Shown in pieces: positions 20,206 to 28,202 of a stretch of DNA of 64,000 nt (position 1 is the stretch's first letter; each line of letters starts with the position of its first letter). Source of the DNA: Cytobacillus massiliigabonensis (GTDB taxonomy: Bacteria; Bacillota; Bacilli; Bacillales; Cytobacillaceae); assembly GCF_900199725.1 (NCBI RefSeq), contig NZ_LT904904.1, positions 1,088,001-1,152,000 of the forward strand. The letters are read 5' to 3'. Under the pieces are notes generated by a model that had not been told where the DNA came from, made no database searches, and worked only from the letters and a program-made list of their open reading frames with translations. The position numbers and the translations under genes were made by a program.

Positions 20206-20239
20206 AGAAAACCGGACTGAATGCAGTCCGGTTTTCTTT
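20204..20239. terminator. bidirectional terminator between luxS and ytzI
   Basis: A perfect 16-bp stem AAAGAAAACCGGACTG / CAGTCCGGTTTTCTTT has loop AATG. It starts at the luxS stop and overlaps the stop of the convergent ytzI gene. Confidence 0.9.
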
Positions 20240-20408
20240 ATGATGTCTTTTTACCATCTTCTTGCTCGAGGGTATTTTCATTCGTATAAGGATTTTCATC
20301 TATTGTATCAACCGTATGCTTGTACGTATATGCTTTAGAGGTTGTAATAACAGAAAGAAAAATGACAATGGCAATTATTATTACCGAAATAGCTAGAATG
20401 GCAACCAT
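20238..20408 (-). CDS. ytzI: small membrane protein YtzI, 56 aa
   Basis: The product begins MVAILAISVIIIAIV: one N-terminal transmembrane helix, then a short acidic tail ending EDGKKTS. A perfect AAAGGAGG lies 8 nt before the ATG (20406-20408), which strongly supports a real gene. Position between luxS and dps matches B. subtilis ytzI. Function unknown. Confidence 0.8.
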   Translation of the reverse strand: MVAILAISVIIIAIVIFLSVITTSKAYTYKHTVDTIDENPYTNENTLEQEDGKKTS

Positions 20409-20495
20409 GATCAAACCTCCTTTACTGTATATAGTGTAACATGAAAGCAGTTTGATTTGATGATTGTTTTCTTATGCTGATTAAAATTCTCATGT

Positions 20496-20521
20496 GTTTA
20501 GCTCGTCCAATCTCAGGGTAC
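20496..20521 (+). promoter_or_regulatory. probable SigB promoter of dps
   Basis: GTTTAG, 14 bp, then GGGTAC matches the SigB consensus (GTTTAA / GGGTAT), 24 bp upstream of the dps start. B. subtilis dps is SigB-controlled. Confidence 0.75.
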
Positions 20522-20544
20522 TATAAAAGTGGGAGGATGATCAT

Positions 20545-20982
20545 ATGAGTGAAAAATTAATCCAATCAGTGAATAAGCAAGTAGCAAACTGGACGATCTT
20601 GTACGTAAAGCTTCATAACTACCATTGGTATATCAAGGGGAGACATTTCTTTACTTTGCACGAGAAATTTGAGGAGCTCTACAATGAAGCCAATCAGCAT
20701 ATTGATGAATTGGCAGAGAGAATTCTTTCTCTTGAGGGAAGCCCAGTCGCAACGATGAAAGAATGTTTAGAAATGGCTACTATCGAAGAGGCGACAGGAA
20801 AAGAAAAAGAGGAAGACATGGTCAAATCCGTTTGTGCAGATTTTGTTAAAATGGCGGACGAGCTTCAAGAAGGCATTCAGTTAGCAGAGGAAGCGAATGA
20901 TGAAGGCACAGGTGATATGCTTATTGCCATTAAGCAAAGCCTTAAGAAGCATATTTGGATGTTGAAGGCATATTTAGGATAG
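20545..20982 (+). CDS. dps: Dps ferritin-like DNA-protection protein
   Basis: Dodecameric mini-ferritin that oxidises and stores iron and protects DNA. The ferroxidase motif is visible as KLHNYHWYIKGRHFFTLHEKFEELY (quoted only as landmarks His31, His43, Asp/Glu region near 55-62: NQHIDELAER). Length 145 aa; GGGAGG precedes the ATG. Monocistronic behind a SigB-type promoter, so general-stress induction is expected. No PerR box was seen, which argues against an MrgA-type peroxide-controlled copy. Confidence 0.92.
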   Translation: MSEKLIQSVNKQVANWTILYVKLHNYHWYIKGRHFFTLHEKFEELYNEANQHIDELAERILSLEGSPVATMKECLEMATIEEATGKEKEEDMVKSVCADFVKMADELQEGIQLAEEANDEGTGDMLIAIKQSLKKHIWMLKAYLG

Positions 20983-20990
20983 TGCATACA

Positions 20991-21041
20991 AAAAAGATGG
21001 TTCATATTATGGCAATAAGCCTATATGAACCATCTTTTTTT
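20991..21041. terminator. terminator of dps
   Basis: AAAAGATGGTTCATAT pairs with ATATGAACCATCTTTT around a 15-nt loop, followed by a T-run; the A-run on the other side may also serve the convergent gene. Confidence 0.88.
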
Positions 21042-21061
21042 ATGTATAAAATACGATTTTA

Positions 21062-21319
21062 TTAATGTATATTCCGCTGCTGAAGATTTGGATTACGAGG
21101 CTGTCTGTAATCCTCGCTTGCAAACTTCCCCTTTAAGCTTTCAATTAAATAGATCCCCATTAAATTGTATAGCTCTTGGTTATTTAACTCGTTAATCATG
21201 CTTAATAAATCTTCTCGGTTCATTTCTTCTAAAAAGGCAAAAGCAAGCATGTCAATATCTTCTTCATCCCCAGTAAGCTTATTTCGATAAAGTTCATATA
21301 ACTCATCAATAATTTTCAT
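21062..21319 (-). CDS. small acidic conserved Bacillus-type protein, 85 aa
   Basis: Soluble helical acidic protein (MKIIDELYELYRNKLTGDEED start) with no Cys or membrane segment. AGGGGGTGA lies at good spacing before the ATG. It resembles an uncharacterised family found next to dps/ytkD in Bacilli (possibly DUF6154, from memory and not verified). Alone on the minus strand and convergent with dps. Function unknown. Confidence 0.7.
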   Translation of the reverse strand: MKIIDELYELYRNKLTGDEEDIDMLAFAFLEEMNREDLLSMINELNNQELYNLMGIYLIESLKGKFASEDYRQPRNPNLQQRNIH

Positions 21320-21523
21320 GACTTCACCCCCTGCCTTCGTTTTTATTTCTTTTATTGTATACTTTTTTAATACCCTTGATGATAAAAATTAATCACCTGC
21401 GCCTAGTTTTTTTCTAAAGATTAAAAGTAGTATATGTAATTTTCATAAGAATGATCGTAAATTCGCATATTTTATTTCAAAATGTGGGAAACGATAAGTA
21501 ATGAAGAAAAGGGGCTGAACAGG

Positions 21524-21850
21524 ATGGAACAAAATAAAAAAACTTATTATATAACTGTTGCGCACGGAGAAATCTCACAAAGTGCAACAGATTCTCCTTG
21601 GGATTTCAAAATCGAAGCGACAGATAATGAAATTAATGCTTTACGGGAGTATTTTAATCAAAATTATGGAACGGAATGGGCAGGATTTTGGCGAGCCCAT
21701 GTTCCATTTATAGAATACCACAATGATAAGTCAAATGATGATTATGACAGTACGATTAAAAAAGTGTACGGAATGATTTATCAGCTTGGGGATGAAGAAG
21801 CCAAAAAGCATATTGAAGAAATGGGCATTTTAAATGGAGAAAACCAATAA
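21524..21850 (+). CDS. conserved hypothetical protein, 108 aa
   Basis: The start ATG 21524 follows AAAAGGGG by 9 nt; an upstream in-frame ATG at 21482 lacks a site. The product starts MEQNKKTYYITVAHGEI and is soluble and acidic, with aromatic-rich segments (GTEWAGFWRAHVPFIEYH) and a helical C-terminus. I recall homologues in Bacillus without assigned function. Monocistronic. Confidence 0.65.
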   Translation: MEQNKKTYYITVAHGEISQSATDSPWDFKIEATDNEINALREYFNQNYGTEWAGFWRAHVPFIEYHNDKSNDDYDSTIKKVYGMIYQLGDEEAKKHIEEMGILNGENQ

Positions 21851-21860
21851 TTGAGCTAAA

Positions 21861-21889
21861 AAAGGAAATCGGCCAATTGCCGATTTCCT
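21861..21889 (-). terminator. terminator of lipoprotein gene
   Basis: The perfect stem AAGGAAATCGGC / GCCGATTTCCTT has loop CAATT. The T-run is on the minus strand, downstream of the lipoprotein gene. Confidence 0.8.
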
Positions 21890-21913
21890 TAGATTCATCT
21901 AACCTTCAAGAAT

Positions 21914-22789
21914 TTACATGCCCATTTCAACAGCCGAGTCAATTACCTCTTGTGGAACAGTTATTGCTTCTACACTGTTATAGTTGGAATATTGCCCTTT
22001 CATTTTTTGCTTCATGGAAATGGTTTGACCTTCAATTGTCATTTCTAAATCCATGTCCATATTTAATGCAACTGGATAAAATGTCTTTTTGTCGACAAGG
22101 ATTTCATATTCAACAGCATTAATTTTCATCCCGCTTAGCGCGTCTTCTGCGGATATTTCAGGCGGCAATTGCTGAACAGCTGTTTCTTTAATGAAATCAT
22201 TAAACTTATCGCCTGAAGCCTTTAATTTAAGTATATAATTATTTGTATCCTGTTCAAAAGTAAAGTCCTCTACGAATTGCTGTAATTTCTTCAGCTCATC
22301 TCCAGGATTAGATTGCTTGCCAGACATTTGCAAGAATGTGTCTGTCATTTCTTTCGGGAATTTCATCCACTGGCTAGCTGAAGGTTCATAAAAGAACATT
22401 CCAGCCTCTGAGAAGTAGCTTTCTGTTTCAAAGCTTTCTGCTTCTTCCCCCATCGACATTTTCATTTTTTGATAGAATGCCATCGGTTCTGTAACGATAT
22501 TCATATCAATGACTGAGTTTGTTTGGACGTTCAGCTGGTCTTGATCAGAACTCATATTTTGCGCTAAATCCATCTTTACAGAAAAGCTTTTTAAGCCTTC
22601 TGAAGCTTCGGTGGATTTATTCATTACTTCTTCAAGCGTCAATTCTGAAGCCTTTTCCTCCGTTTTTTCAGTTGCTGAAGCCTTTTCATTATCTTTTGCG
22701 GGCTCATCCACAGGCTTGGCTGTTTGATTACATGCAGCTAACATAAATACTAATAAGAAGCCTGTAAGAATGGAAAGTGTTTTTTTCAA
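21914..22789 (-). CDS. secreted lipoprotein, DUF6612-like
   Basis: The signal peptide ends in the lipobox MLAAC, then comes a Lys/Glu-rich linker (about residues 25-45) and a domain of repeated amphipathic beta-strands with MDL..NMDMDLEMTIEGQ features, as in LolA-fold-like lipoproteins of Bacilli. The start chosen is TTG 22787-22789, 8 nt after AAAGGAG; GTG 22798 overlaps that site. Length 291 aa. Monocistronic; substrate unknown. Confidence 0.75.
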   Translation of the reverse strand: MKKTLSILTGFLLVFMLAACNQTAKPVDEPAKDNEKASATEKTEEKASELTLEEVMNKSTEASEGLKSFSVKMDLAQNMSSDQDQLNVQTNSVIDMNIVTEPMAFYQKMKMSMGEEAESFETESYFSEAGMFFYEPSASQWMKFPKEMTDTFLQMSGKQSNPGDELKKLQQFVEDFTFEQDTNNYILKLKASGDKFNDFIKETAVQQLPPEISAEDALSGMKINAVEYEILVDKKTFYPVALNMDMDLEMTIEGQTISMKQKMKGQYSNYNSVEAITVPQEVIDSAVEMGM

Positions 22790-23009
22790 AATAAGCACTC
22801 CTTTAATATTAATGAAATAAGAAAAACTTTACATATTTATATCCGTTTCTCTTACCCTCTAATTCTACGATAAAAAAATAGGTAAAGTTTCAAAAAAATG
22901 TAATTTACTCCTTTTGTCATGTAAGAAAAATATGGAAGATGTCATTAGTCACGATTTTTTTTTCGCTGTATAATAACTGTATGAATGCAGAATGAAAAGA
23001 GGTATTGTG

Positions 23010-23471
23010 ATGGAAACATTTATTGATGCGAATGGTGGTTTGGTCAAATTATCATTTAGCCCGCATGCGTTTGACAAACAGCCGGAGCATGTTCTTGTAA
23101 TTTGTAAGAGAGGCAAGGAATGGCTGCTTACGAATCATAAGAAAAGAGGGCTGGAGTTTCCTGGTGGAAAGCTTGAAAAGGGGGAAACACTGGAAGAGGC
23201 AGCGCGTCGAGAGGTAATGGAAGAAACAGGAGCCACTCTAAAGCGTGTGGAACTCATCGGTGAATATGAAGTGTCTTTGAATGAAAAGACTTTTGTAAAG
23301 GCTATATTCTACGGGGAGGTAGAGATGGTTAGAGAAAACCTCCATTATTATGAAACAAACGGACCCGTACTTATCGATGGAAACATATTAGATTTAAGGT
23401 GGGGAGATGAGTACAGCTTTATTATGAAAGACGAAGTGGTTGAAAGGAGTATTTTAAGAATAGGGGAATAG
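23010..23471 (+). CDS. ytkD: Nudix hydrolase YtkD
   Basis: Nucleoside-triphosphate pyrophosphohydrolase. B. subtilis YtkD hydrolyses (8-oxo-)dGTP and other NTPs and has been linked to RNA 5'-end processing. The Nudix box GGKLEKGETLEEAARREV...EETGA is intact (residues 54-79). I chose ATG 23010 with AAAAGAGG 7 nt upstream, giving 153 aa. Followed closely by the AraC-family gene on the same strand. Confidence 0.88.
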   Translation: METFIDANGGLVKLSFSPHAFDKQPEHVLVICKRGKEWLLTNHKKRGLEFPGGKLEKGETLEEAARREVMEETGATLKRVELIGEYEVSLNEKTFVKAIFYGEVEMVRENLHYYETNGPVLIDGNILDLRWGDEYSFIMKDEVVERSILRIGE

Positions 23472-23491
23472 GAGTAGAAAGGAGGAGTTAT

Positions 23492-24280
23492 ATGCTGCGT
23501 ATCAATCCGGATTCTTTAATTCTTATTCCAGCATTTGCGACAATCCATTGTGAACCCAACTGGAAATGGAGAAAACGCAATAAACCACTCCCAAACTACG
23601 ATTTGTTTTATGTATGGAGCGGAAAAGGGACAGTGGTTCTTAATGGAAAAGCATACGATGTACATAAAGGCAGCTGTTTTCTATTTAAGCCCGGGGATTG
23701 GACGACGGCTGCCCATGATCCGCAATATCCGTTAGTGATAAGCTATATCCATTTTGACTTGAAGGAACCCCCAGAATTAGTGCCAAAAGCTTATCGGATT
23801 GTTCAAGATCCTATTCCCTTTGAATCCCTGCTAACACGTTATGTTCGCTTATTCTTGGTAAAAACCTTTGGAGCTGAAATTGAGGCAAAGCTGATCCTCA
23901 AGCAATTAATGATTCACCTGTTAAGGGAAGAACGGGAAATAGATAAGCAGCTGGAGCATTCAAGCAACGATCTTTTAGAAACAATTCGGGAAATCGCTAA
24001 TTTTATCCAGCAGCATCCGGGTGATCCGCATTCGATCGAAAGTTTAGCAATAAGAGCGAATCTTTCTCCACGTTATTTTTCCAAAAAATTCAAAGAGATT
24101 ATTGGACATACCGTTAGGAATTATATTATTCATTCTCGAATTAATCGAGCAGAGCACTTGCTCCATAATATGGGAATGACAGTAACAGAAGCTGCAGATG
24201 CTCTCGGCTATAATGATCTTCATTTTTTCAGCAGGCAATTCAAAAAGTATACAGGGAAGAATCCTTCGGATATACGTTAG
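23492..24280 (+). CDS. AraC-family transcriptional regulator
   Basis: An N-terminal cupin-like sensor (GKGTVVLNGKAYDVHKGS, about residues 45-62) is followed by two helix-turn-helix units (LAIRANLSPRYFSKKFKEI and ADALGYNDLHFFSRQFK) in the last 100 residues. Length 262 aa; AAAGGAGG precedes the ATG. It may be co-transcribed with ytkD (20-bp gap). No sugar-use genes are adjacent, so target and ligand cannot be named. Confidence 0.88.
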   Translation: MLRINPDSLILIPAFATIHCEPNWKWRKRNKPLPNYDLFYVWSGKGTVVLNGKAYDVHKGSCFLFKPGDWTTAAHDPQYPLVISYIHFDLKEPPELVPKAYRIVQDPIPFESLLTRYVRLFLVKTFGAEIEAKLILKQLMIHLLREEREIDKQLEHSSNDLLETIREIANFIQQHPGDPHSIESLAIRANLSPRYFSKKFKEIIGHTVRNYIIHSRINRAEHLLHNMGMTVTEAADALGYNDLHFFSRQFKKYTGKNPSDIR

Positions 24281-24618
24281 AAGCCTTCTCGTTAACTTAC
24301 AGGGAAACTTGTTTTATGTTTCGTTATTACTCTAAGTTTTGCCTTTAACTTATAAAATATTATGCAAGTCTATATTTTGCGGTGGCCTGTATACTAATCA
24401 TCCTAAATCCTATGAAAGTATTTTTTGGAAAGAAAATATAGTGCGATCTATAAATCTCCTCCCAACACGTAGTCATATGAACTACGTGTTTTTGTCTTCT
24501 TTTTAAATATGTAAAAAAGTGCAAATATTTGATAAATAGGTGTAAATCCAAAAGGTCTTTCGGATGATAAGATGTATCATAACATTTAAGATTAGCAGAC
24601 CGACAATGGGGGATTCCT
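24281..24618. other. 338-bp intergenic region
   Basis: No convincing gene. It holds one terminator hairpin (listed separately). The rest is AT-rich and should carry the dapL promoter, which I could not assign confidently. Confidence 0.5.
24468..24497 (+). terminator. terminator hairpin upstream of dapL
   Basis: ACACGTAGT / ACTACGTGT around CATATGA, followed by TTTTTG. It probably ends ytkD-araC transcription. Confidence 0.7.
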
Positions 24619-25857
24619 ATGACAACGAATTATATTCAGCAGCTGTTTGCGGACCGTATAGGCGGACGGCAATTTGGATTGAATGAGGAAATATACAAAT
24701 TTGAAATGATTAAACGGGCAAAACGAGAAGCTATTCAAGCGAATCCGCATATGGAGCTAATTGATTTAGGAGTTGGTGAACCTGATTCCATGGCCGATGA
24801 TAGGGTCGTGCAAAAATTAACAGAAGAAGCTGGAAAACCCGAAAACCGCTTTTATGCAGATAACGGAATACCTGAGTTTAAGCAAGCGGCTGCCTTTTAT
24901 ATGGAAAAGGTATTTGGCGTTTCGAATCTTAATCCGGAAACAGAAATTAACCATGTGATCGGTTCAAAGTCAGCATTAGCCATGCTGCCTACAGCTTTCA
25001 TTAATCCAGGGGACCTCACGTTAATGTCCTCACCTAGTTATCCAATTTTAGCTACCCATACAAAGTACTGTGGCGGGGATGTCGTTCTGCTGCCCCTAAG
25101 GGAAGAAAATTCGTTTCTGCCAAAGCTAGATATATTGAGTGATAGTGTCCTAGAAAAGGCGAAGATCCTGTATTTAAATTATCCCAACAACCCGACTGGC
25201 GCGACTGCAACTGCTGCATTCTTTGAAGAAGCTGTTCAATTTGCGAAGCGACATAATCTAATTGTCGTGCATGATGCCGCGTATTCAGCCCTTGTTTTTG
25301 ATGGAATACAGCCGCTAAGCTTTCTTTCCGTACCAGGAGCAAAGGATGTTGGCATTGAGCTCCATTCCTTATCAAAATCATTCAATATGACTGGCTGGCG
25401 AATTGGTTTTATTGCAGGGAATGAAAAGCTTGTTAAGGCGTTTGCAACTGTTAAGGATAACAATGATTCTGGTCAATTCATCGCCATTCAGAAAGCGGCT
25501 GCCTTTGCACTGTCACATCCGGAAATGACCATTCAAACTGGTGAAAAATATTCACGGAGGCATGAATTATTGGCAAATGCATTGGTTGCATGTGGCTTCA
25601 ATGCGGAGAAGCCAAAGGGATCATTTTTCTTATATACAAAGGCACCGAAAGCAGTTGCAGATGGTCCATCATTTCAATCGGCTGAAGAGTTTAGCCAATA
25701 TTTAATCCGTGAGCATTTAATCTCCACTGTTCCATGGGATGATGCAGGTCAATATGTACGTTTTTCAGTTACCTTCCAAGCAAATGGGATCGATGAAGAG
25801 CTTCGAGTAATCGAAGAAATAAAAGGTAGATTAAGCCGGGATGTATTTATCTTTTGA
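24619..25857 (+). CDS. dapL: LL-diaminopimelate aminotransferase
   Basis: PLP enzyme converting tetrahydrodipicolinate directly to LL-diaminopimelate, bypassing acylated intermediates. Features: IDLGVGEPD, YPNNPTGATA, and PLP Lys in SLSKSFNMTGWRIGF. Length 412 aa and the adjacent dapF support this substrate over a generic class I aminotransferase. GGGGGA precedes the ATG. B. subtilis uses the N-acetyl branch, so this would be an alternative or additional route. (In B. subtilis the name dapL is used for a different enzyme, a deacetylase.). Confidence 0.8.
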   Translation: MTTNYIQQLFADRIGGRQFGLNEEIYKFEMIKRAKREAIQANPHMELIDLGVGEPDSMADDRVVQKLTEEAGKPENRFYADNGIPEFKQAAAFYMEKVFGVSNLNPETEINHVIGSKSALAMLPTAFINPGDLTLMSSPSYPILATHTKYCGGDVVLLPLREENSFLPKLDILSDSVLEKAKILYLNYPNNPTGATATAAFFEEAVQFAKRHNLIVVHDAAYSALVFDGIQPLSFLSVPGAKDVGIELHSLSKSFNMTGWRIGFIAGNEKLVKAFATVKDNNDSGQFIAIQKAAAFALSHPEMTIQTGEKYSRRHELLANALVACGFNAEKPKGSFFLYTKAPKAVADGPSFQSAEEFSQYLIREHLISTVPWDDAGQYVRFSVTFQANGIDEELRVIEEIKGRLSRDVFIF

Positions 25858-25870
25858 AAGGAGGGCTATT

Positions 25871-26725
25871 ATGCAATTTACGAAAATGCATGGATTGGGG
25901 AATAATTATATCTTTTTTAACTTATTGGAAATGCCTATGGAAGAACAAGACTTTGAACAGCTTGCTAGAACAGTCTCCAATGTAAACACAGGAATCGGAT
26001 CGGATGGCATGATTTTAATCTGCCCTTCAGAAATCGCTGATTTTAAAATGAGGATTTTTAATGAAGATGGGTCAGAAGGGAAGAATTGTGGAAATGGCTT
26101 GCGATGTGTAGCAAAGTATCTCTTCGACCACATGTATGCAACAAGGACAGATTTTTCAATTGAAACGTTAGGCGGAATCGTTCATGTCAAGGTGGAACCA
26201 GATAAAAAACGGATTGTCCGATCAGTGACGATTGATATGGGAAATCCAAAACTGACAAAAGGGATGATACCGATGAGAGGAGACCCAGAAGCACGGACAA
26301 TAAATGAACTTTTTACTTTTGGCAAGCGAAGTTTTCATTTGACATGTGTTTCGATGGGCAATCCACATGCGATTCTATTTGTTGATAATGTAGACACATT
26401 TCCATTAGAAGAAGTAGGTCCTGAAATTGAATACTCCGATTTATTTCCTGAACGGGTAAATGTAGGCATTGTTCATGTGAAAAGCCGCCAAGAGATCTAT
26501 TACCGTGTATGGGAGAGGGGCTCTGGGCTAACGATGGCCTGTGGCACGGGTGCGTGTGCAGCTGTTATTGCAGCTACATTAAATCACTTAGTTGATCCAT
26601 ATATTCCAATAACCGTTCATCTCCCAGGAGGGCAGCTGACAATAAGCTGGGACGAAAATGATCATGTTTGGAAAAGGGGGGAAGCGGCATATATTTGCCA
26701 TGGTGAATTAGTGTTGGAAGGATAA
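25871..26725 (+). CDS. dapF: diaminopimelate epimerase
   Basis: Converts LL- to meso-diaminopimelate for peptidoglycan and lysine. The two catalytic Cys lie in GKNCGNGLRCVAKY and TMACGTGACAAV. ATG 25871 follows AAAGGAGGG, giving 284 aa. It begins 13 bp after dapL and surely shares its transcript, which supports the dapL assignment. Confidence 0.95.
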   Translation: MQFTKMHGLGNNYIFFNLLEMPMEEQDFEQLARTVSNVNTGIGSDGMILICPSEIADFKMRIFNEDGSEGKNCGNGLRCVAKYLFDHMYATRTDFSIETLGGIVHVKVEPDKKRIVRSVTIDMGNPKLTKGMIPMRGDPEARTINELFTFGKRSFHLTCVSMGNPHAILFVDNVDTFPLEEVGPEIEYSDLFPERVNVGIVHVKSRQEIYYRVWERGSGLTMACGTGACAAVIAATLNHLVDPYIPITVHLPGGQLTISWDENDHVWKRGEAAYICHGELVLEG

Positions 26726-26831
26726 TTAAAAAAGTGAACAAGTCATCAATAGCTTTGATTGATTCTAGTTTTTCCTATAAAAATACCAAAAAAATCACCA
26801 ATAATATATTTCAGTAAAGGGTGGAAATAAA

Positions 26832-28169
26832 ATGACAAAGTCTTATAGCAAAGATGAAATTATGCAAGTCGCCAAAGAGGAAAATGTCCGATACATCCGT
26901 TTACAATTTACTGATTTATTCGGAACAATAAAAAATGTGGAAATTCCAATTAGCCAGCTGCCAAAGGCATTGGATAATAAAATGATGTTTGATGGCTCAT
27001 CAATCGAAGGATTTGTCCGCATTGAAGAGTCAGATATGTATTTATATCCTGATCTGGACACATTTGTGATTTTTCCATGGACAGCTGAAAAAGGGAAGGT
27101 TGCCCGATTGATCTGCGATATTTATCATCCAGATGGCACGCCATTTGAAGGAGACCCTCGCAGTAATTTAAAGCGAATTTTAAATGAAATGAGAGAATTA
27201 GGATTTACGGATTTTAATGTAGGACCAGAGCCGGAATTTTTCTTATTTAAGCTAGATGAAAATGGTCAGCCTACGCTTGAACTGAACGATCAAGGCGGAT
27301 ATTTTGATTTGGCCCCAACCGATCTTGGAGAAAACTGCCGCCGTGATATTGTTATAGAGTTAGAAGAAATGGGCTTTGAAATTGAGGCTTCCCATCATGA
27401 AGTGGCACCCGGGCAGCATGAAATTGATTTTAAATATCAGAATGCATTAAAGGCATGTGATGATATTCAAACATTTAAGCTTGTTGTGAAAACAATTGCC
27501 CGCAAGCATGGACTTCATGCAACATTTATGCCTAAGCCATTGTTTGGTGTGAACGGATCTGGTATGCATAGTAATCTTTCTTTATTTAAGGAAGGTGAGA
27601 ATGCTTTCTATGAGAAGAGTGGTTCGTTAGAGTTAAGTGAGACAGCGAGGCAATTTATTGCAGGCATTTTAAAGCATGCCCCTAATTTTACAGCCATTAC
27701 AAATCCAACAGTTAATTCGTATAAAAGGCTAGTTCCTGGTTATGAGGCTCCGTGTTATGTCGCGTGGTCTGCGAGAAATCGAAGTCCGCTTATCCGCATT
27801 CCTGCATCTCGTGGGTTAAGCACTCGTGTAGAGGTAAGAAGTGTAGACCCAGCTGCAAATCCATACTTGGCAATGGCTGTTTTATTAGCTGCAGGATTAG
27901 ATGGAATAAAAAGCCGTTTAACTCCGCCTGAACCAGTAGATAGGAACATCTACGTTATGTCTAAAGAAGAACGGATTGAAAATGGCATCGCAGATTTGCC
28001 GTCTACATTAGCACATGCACTTGATAATCTAAAATCAGATGAAGTAATTACAAGTGCGCTAGGTGTGCATCTTTTTGAACATTTTATAGAAGCGAAAGAA
28101 ATCGAGTGGGATATGTTCCGCACGCAGGTTCATCCATGGGAGCGAGAGCAGTATATTTTACAATATTAA
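26832..28169 (+). CDS. glnA: glutamine synthetase type I
   Basis: ATP-dependent amidation of glutamate. [10 protein letters not shown], the [15 protein letters not shown] region, [13 protein letters not shown] and RIPASRG are all present. Length 445 aa. The Arg after GSSIEGFV (near 62), implicated in feedback control of B. subtilis GlnA, is retained. No glnR gene is adjacent and I saw no TGTNA-N7-TNACA GlnR/TnrA site upstream. It is therefore probably a second or unusually regulated copy supplying glutamine to the adjacent asparagine synthetase-like enzyme. Confidence 0.93.
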   Translation: MTKSYSKDEIMQVAKEENVRYIRLQFTDLFGTIKNVEIPISQLPKALDNKMMFDGSSIEGFVRIEESDMYLYPDLDTFVIFPWTAEKGKVARLICDIYHPDGTPFEGDPRSNLKRILNEMRELGFTDFNVGPEPEFFLFKLDENGQPTLELNDQGGYFDLAPTDLGENCRRDIVIELEEMGFEIEASHHEVAPGQHEIDFKYQNALKACDDIQTFKLVVKTIARKHGLHATFMPKPLFGVNGSGMHSNLSLFKEGENAFYEKSGSLELSETARQFIAGILKHAPNFTAITNPTVNSYKRLVPGYEAPCYVAWSARNRSPLIRIPASRGLSTRVEVRSVDPAANPYLAMAVLLAAGLDGIKSRLTPPEPVDRNIYVMSKEERIENGIADLPSTLAHALDNLKSDEVITSALGVHLFEHFIEAKEIEWDMFRTQVHPWEREQYILQY

Positions 28170-28202
28170 TAGTTAAAAAATAACGAAAGAGTGTGATAAT
28201 TC

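Noticed and set aside
26726..26831. GlnR/TnrA site upstream of glnA
   Set aside because: I looked for TGTNA-N7-TNACA and found no acceptable match.
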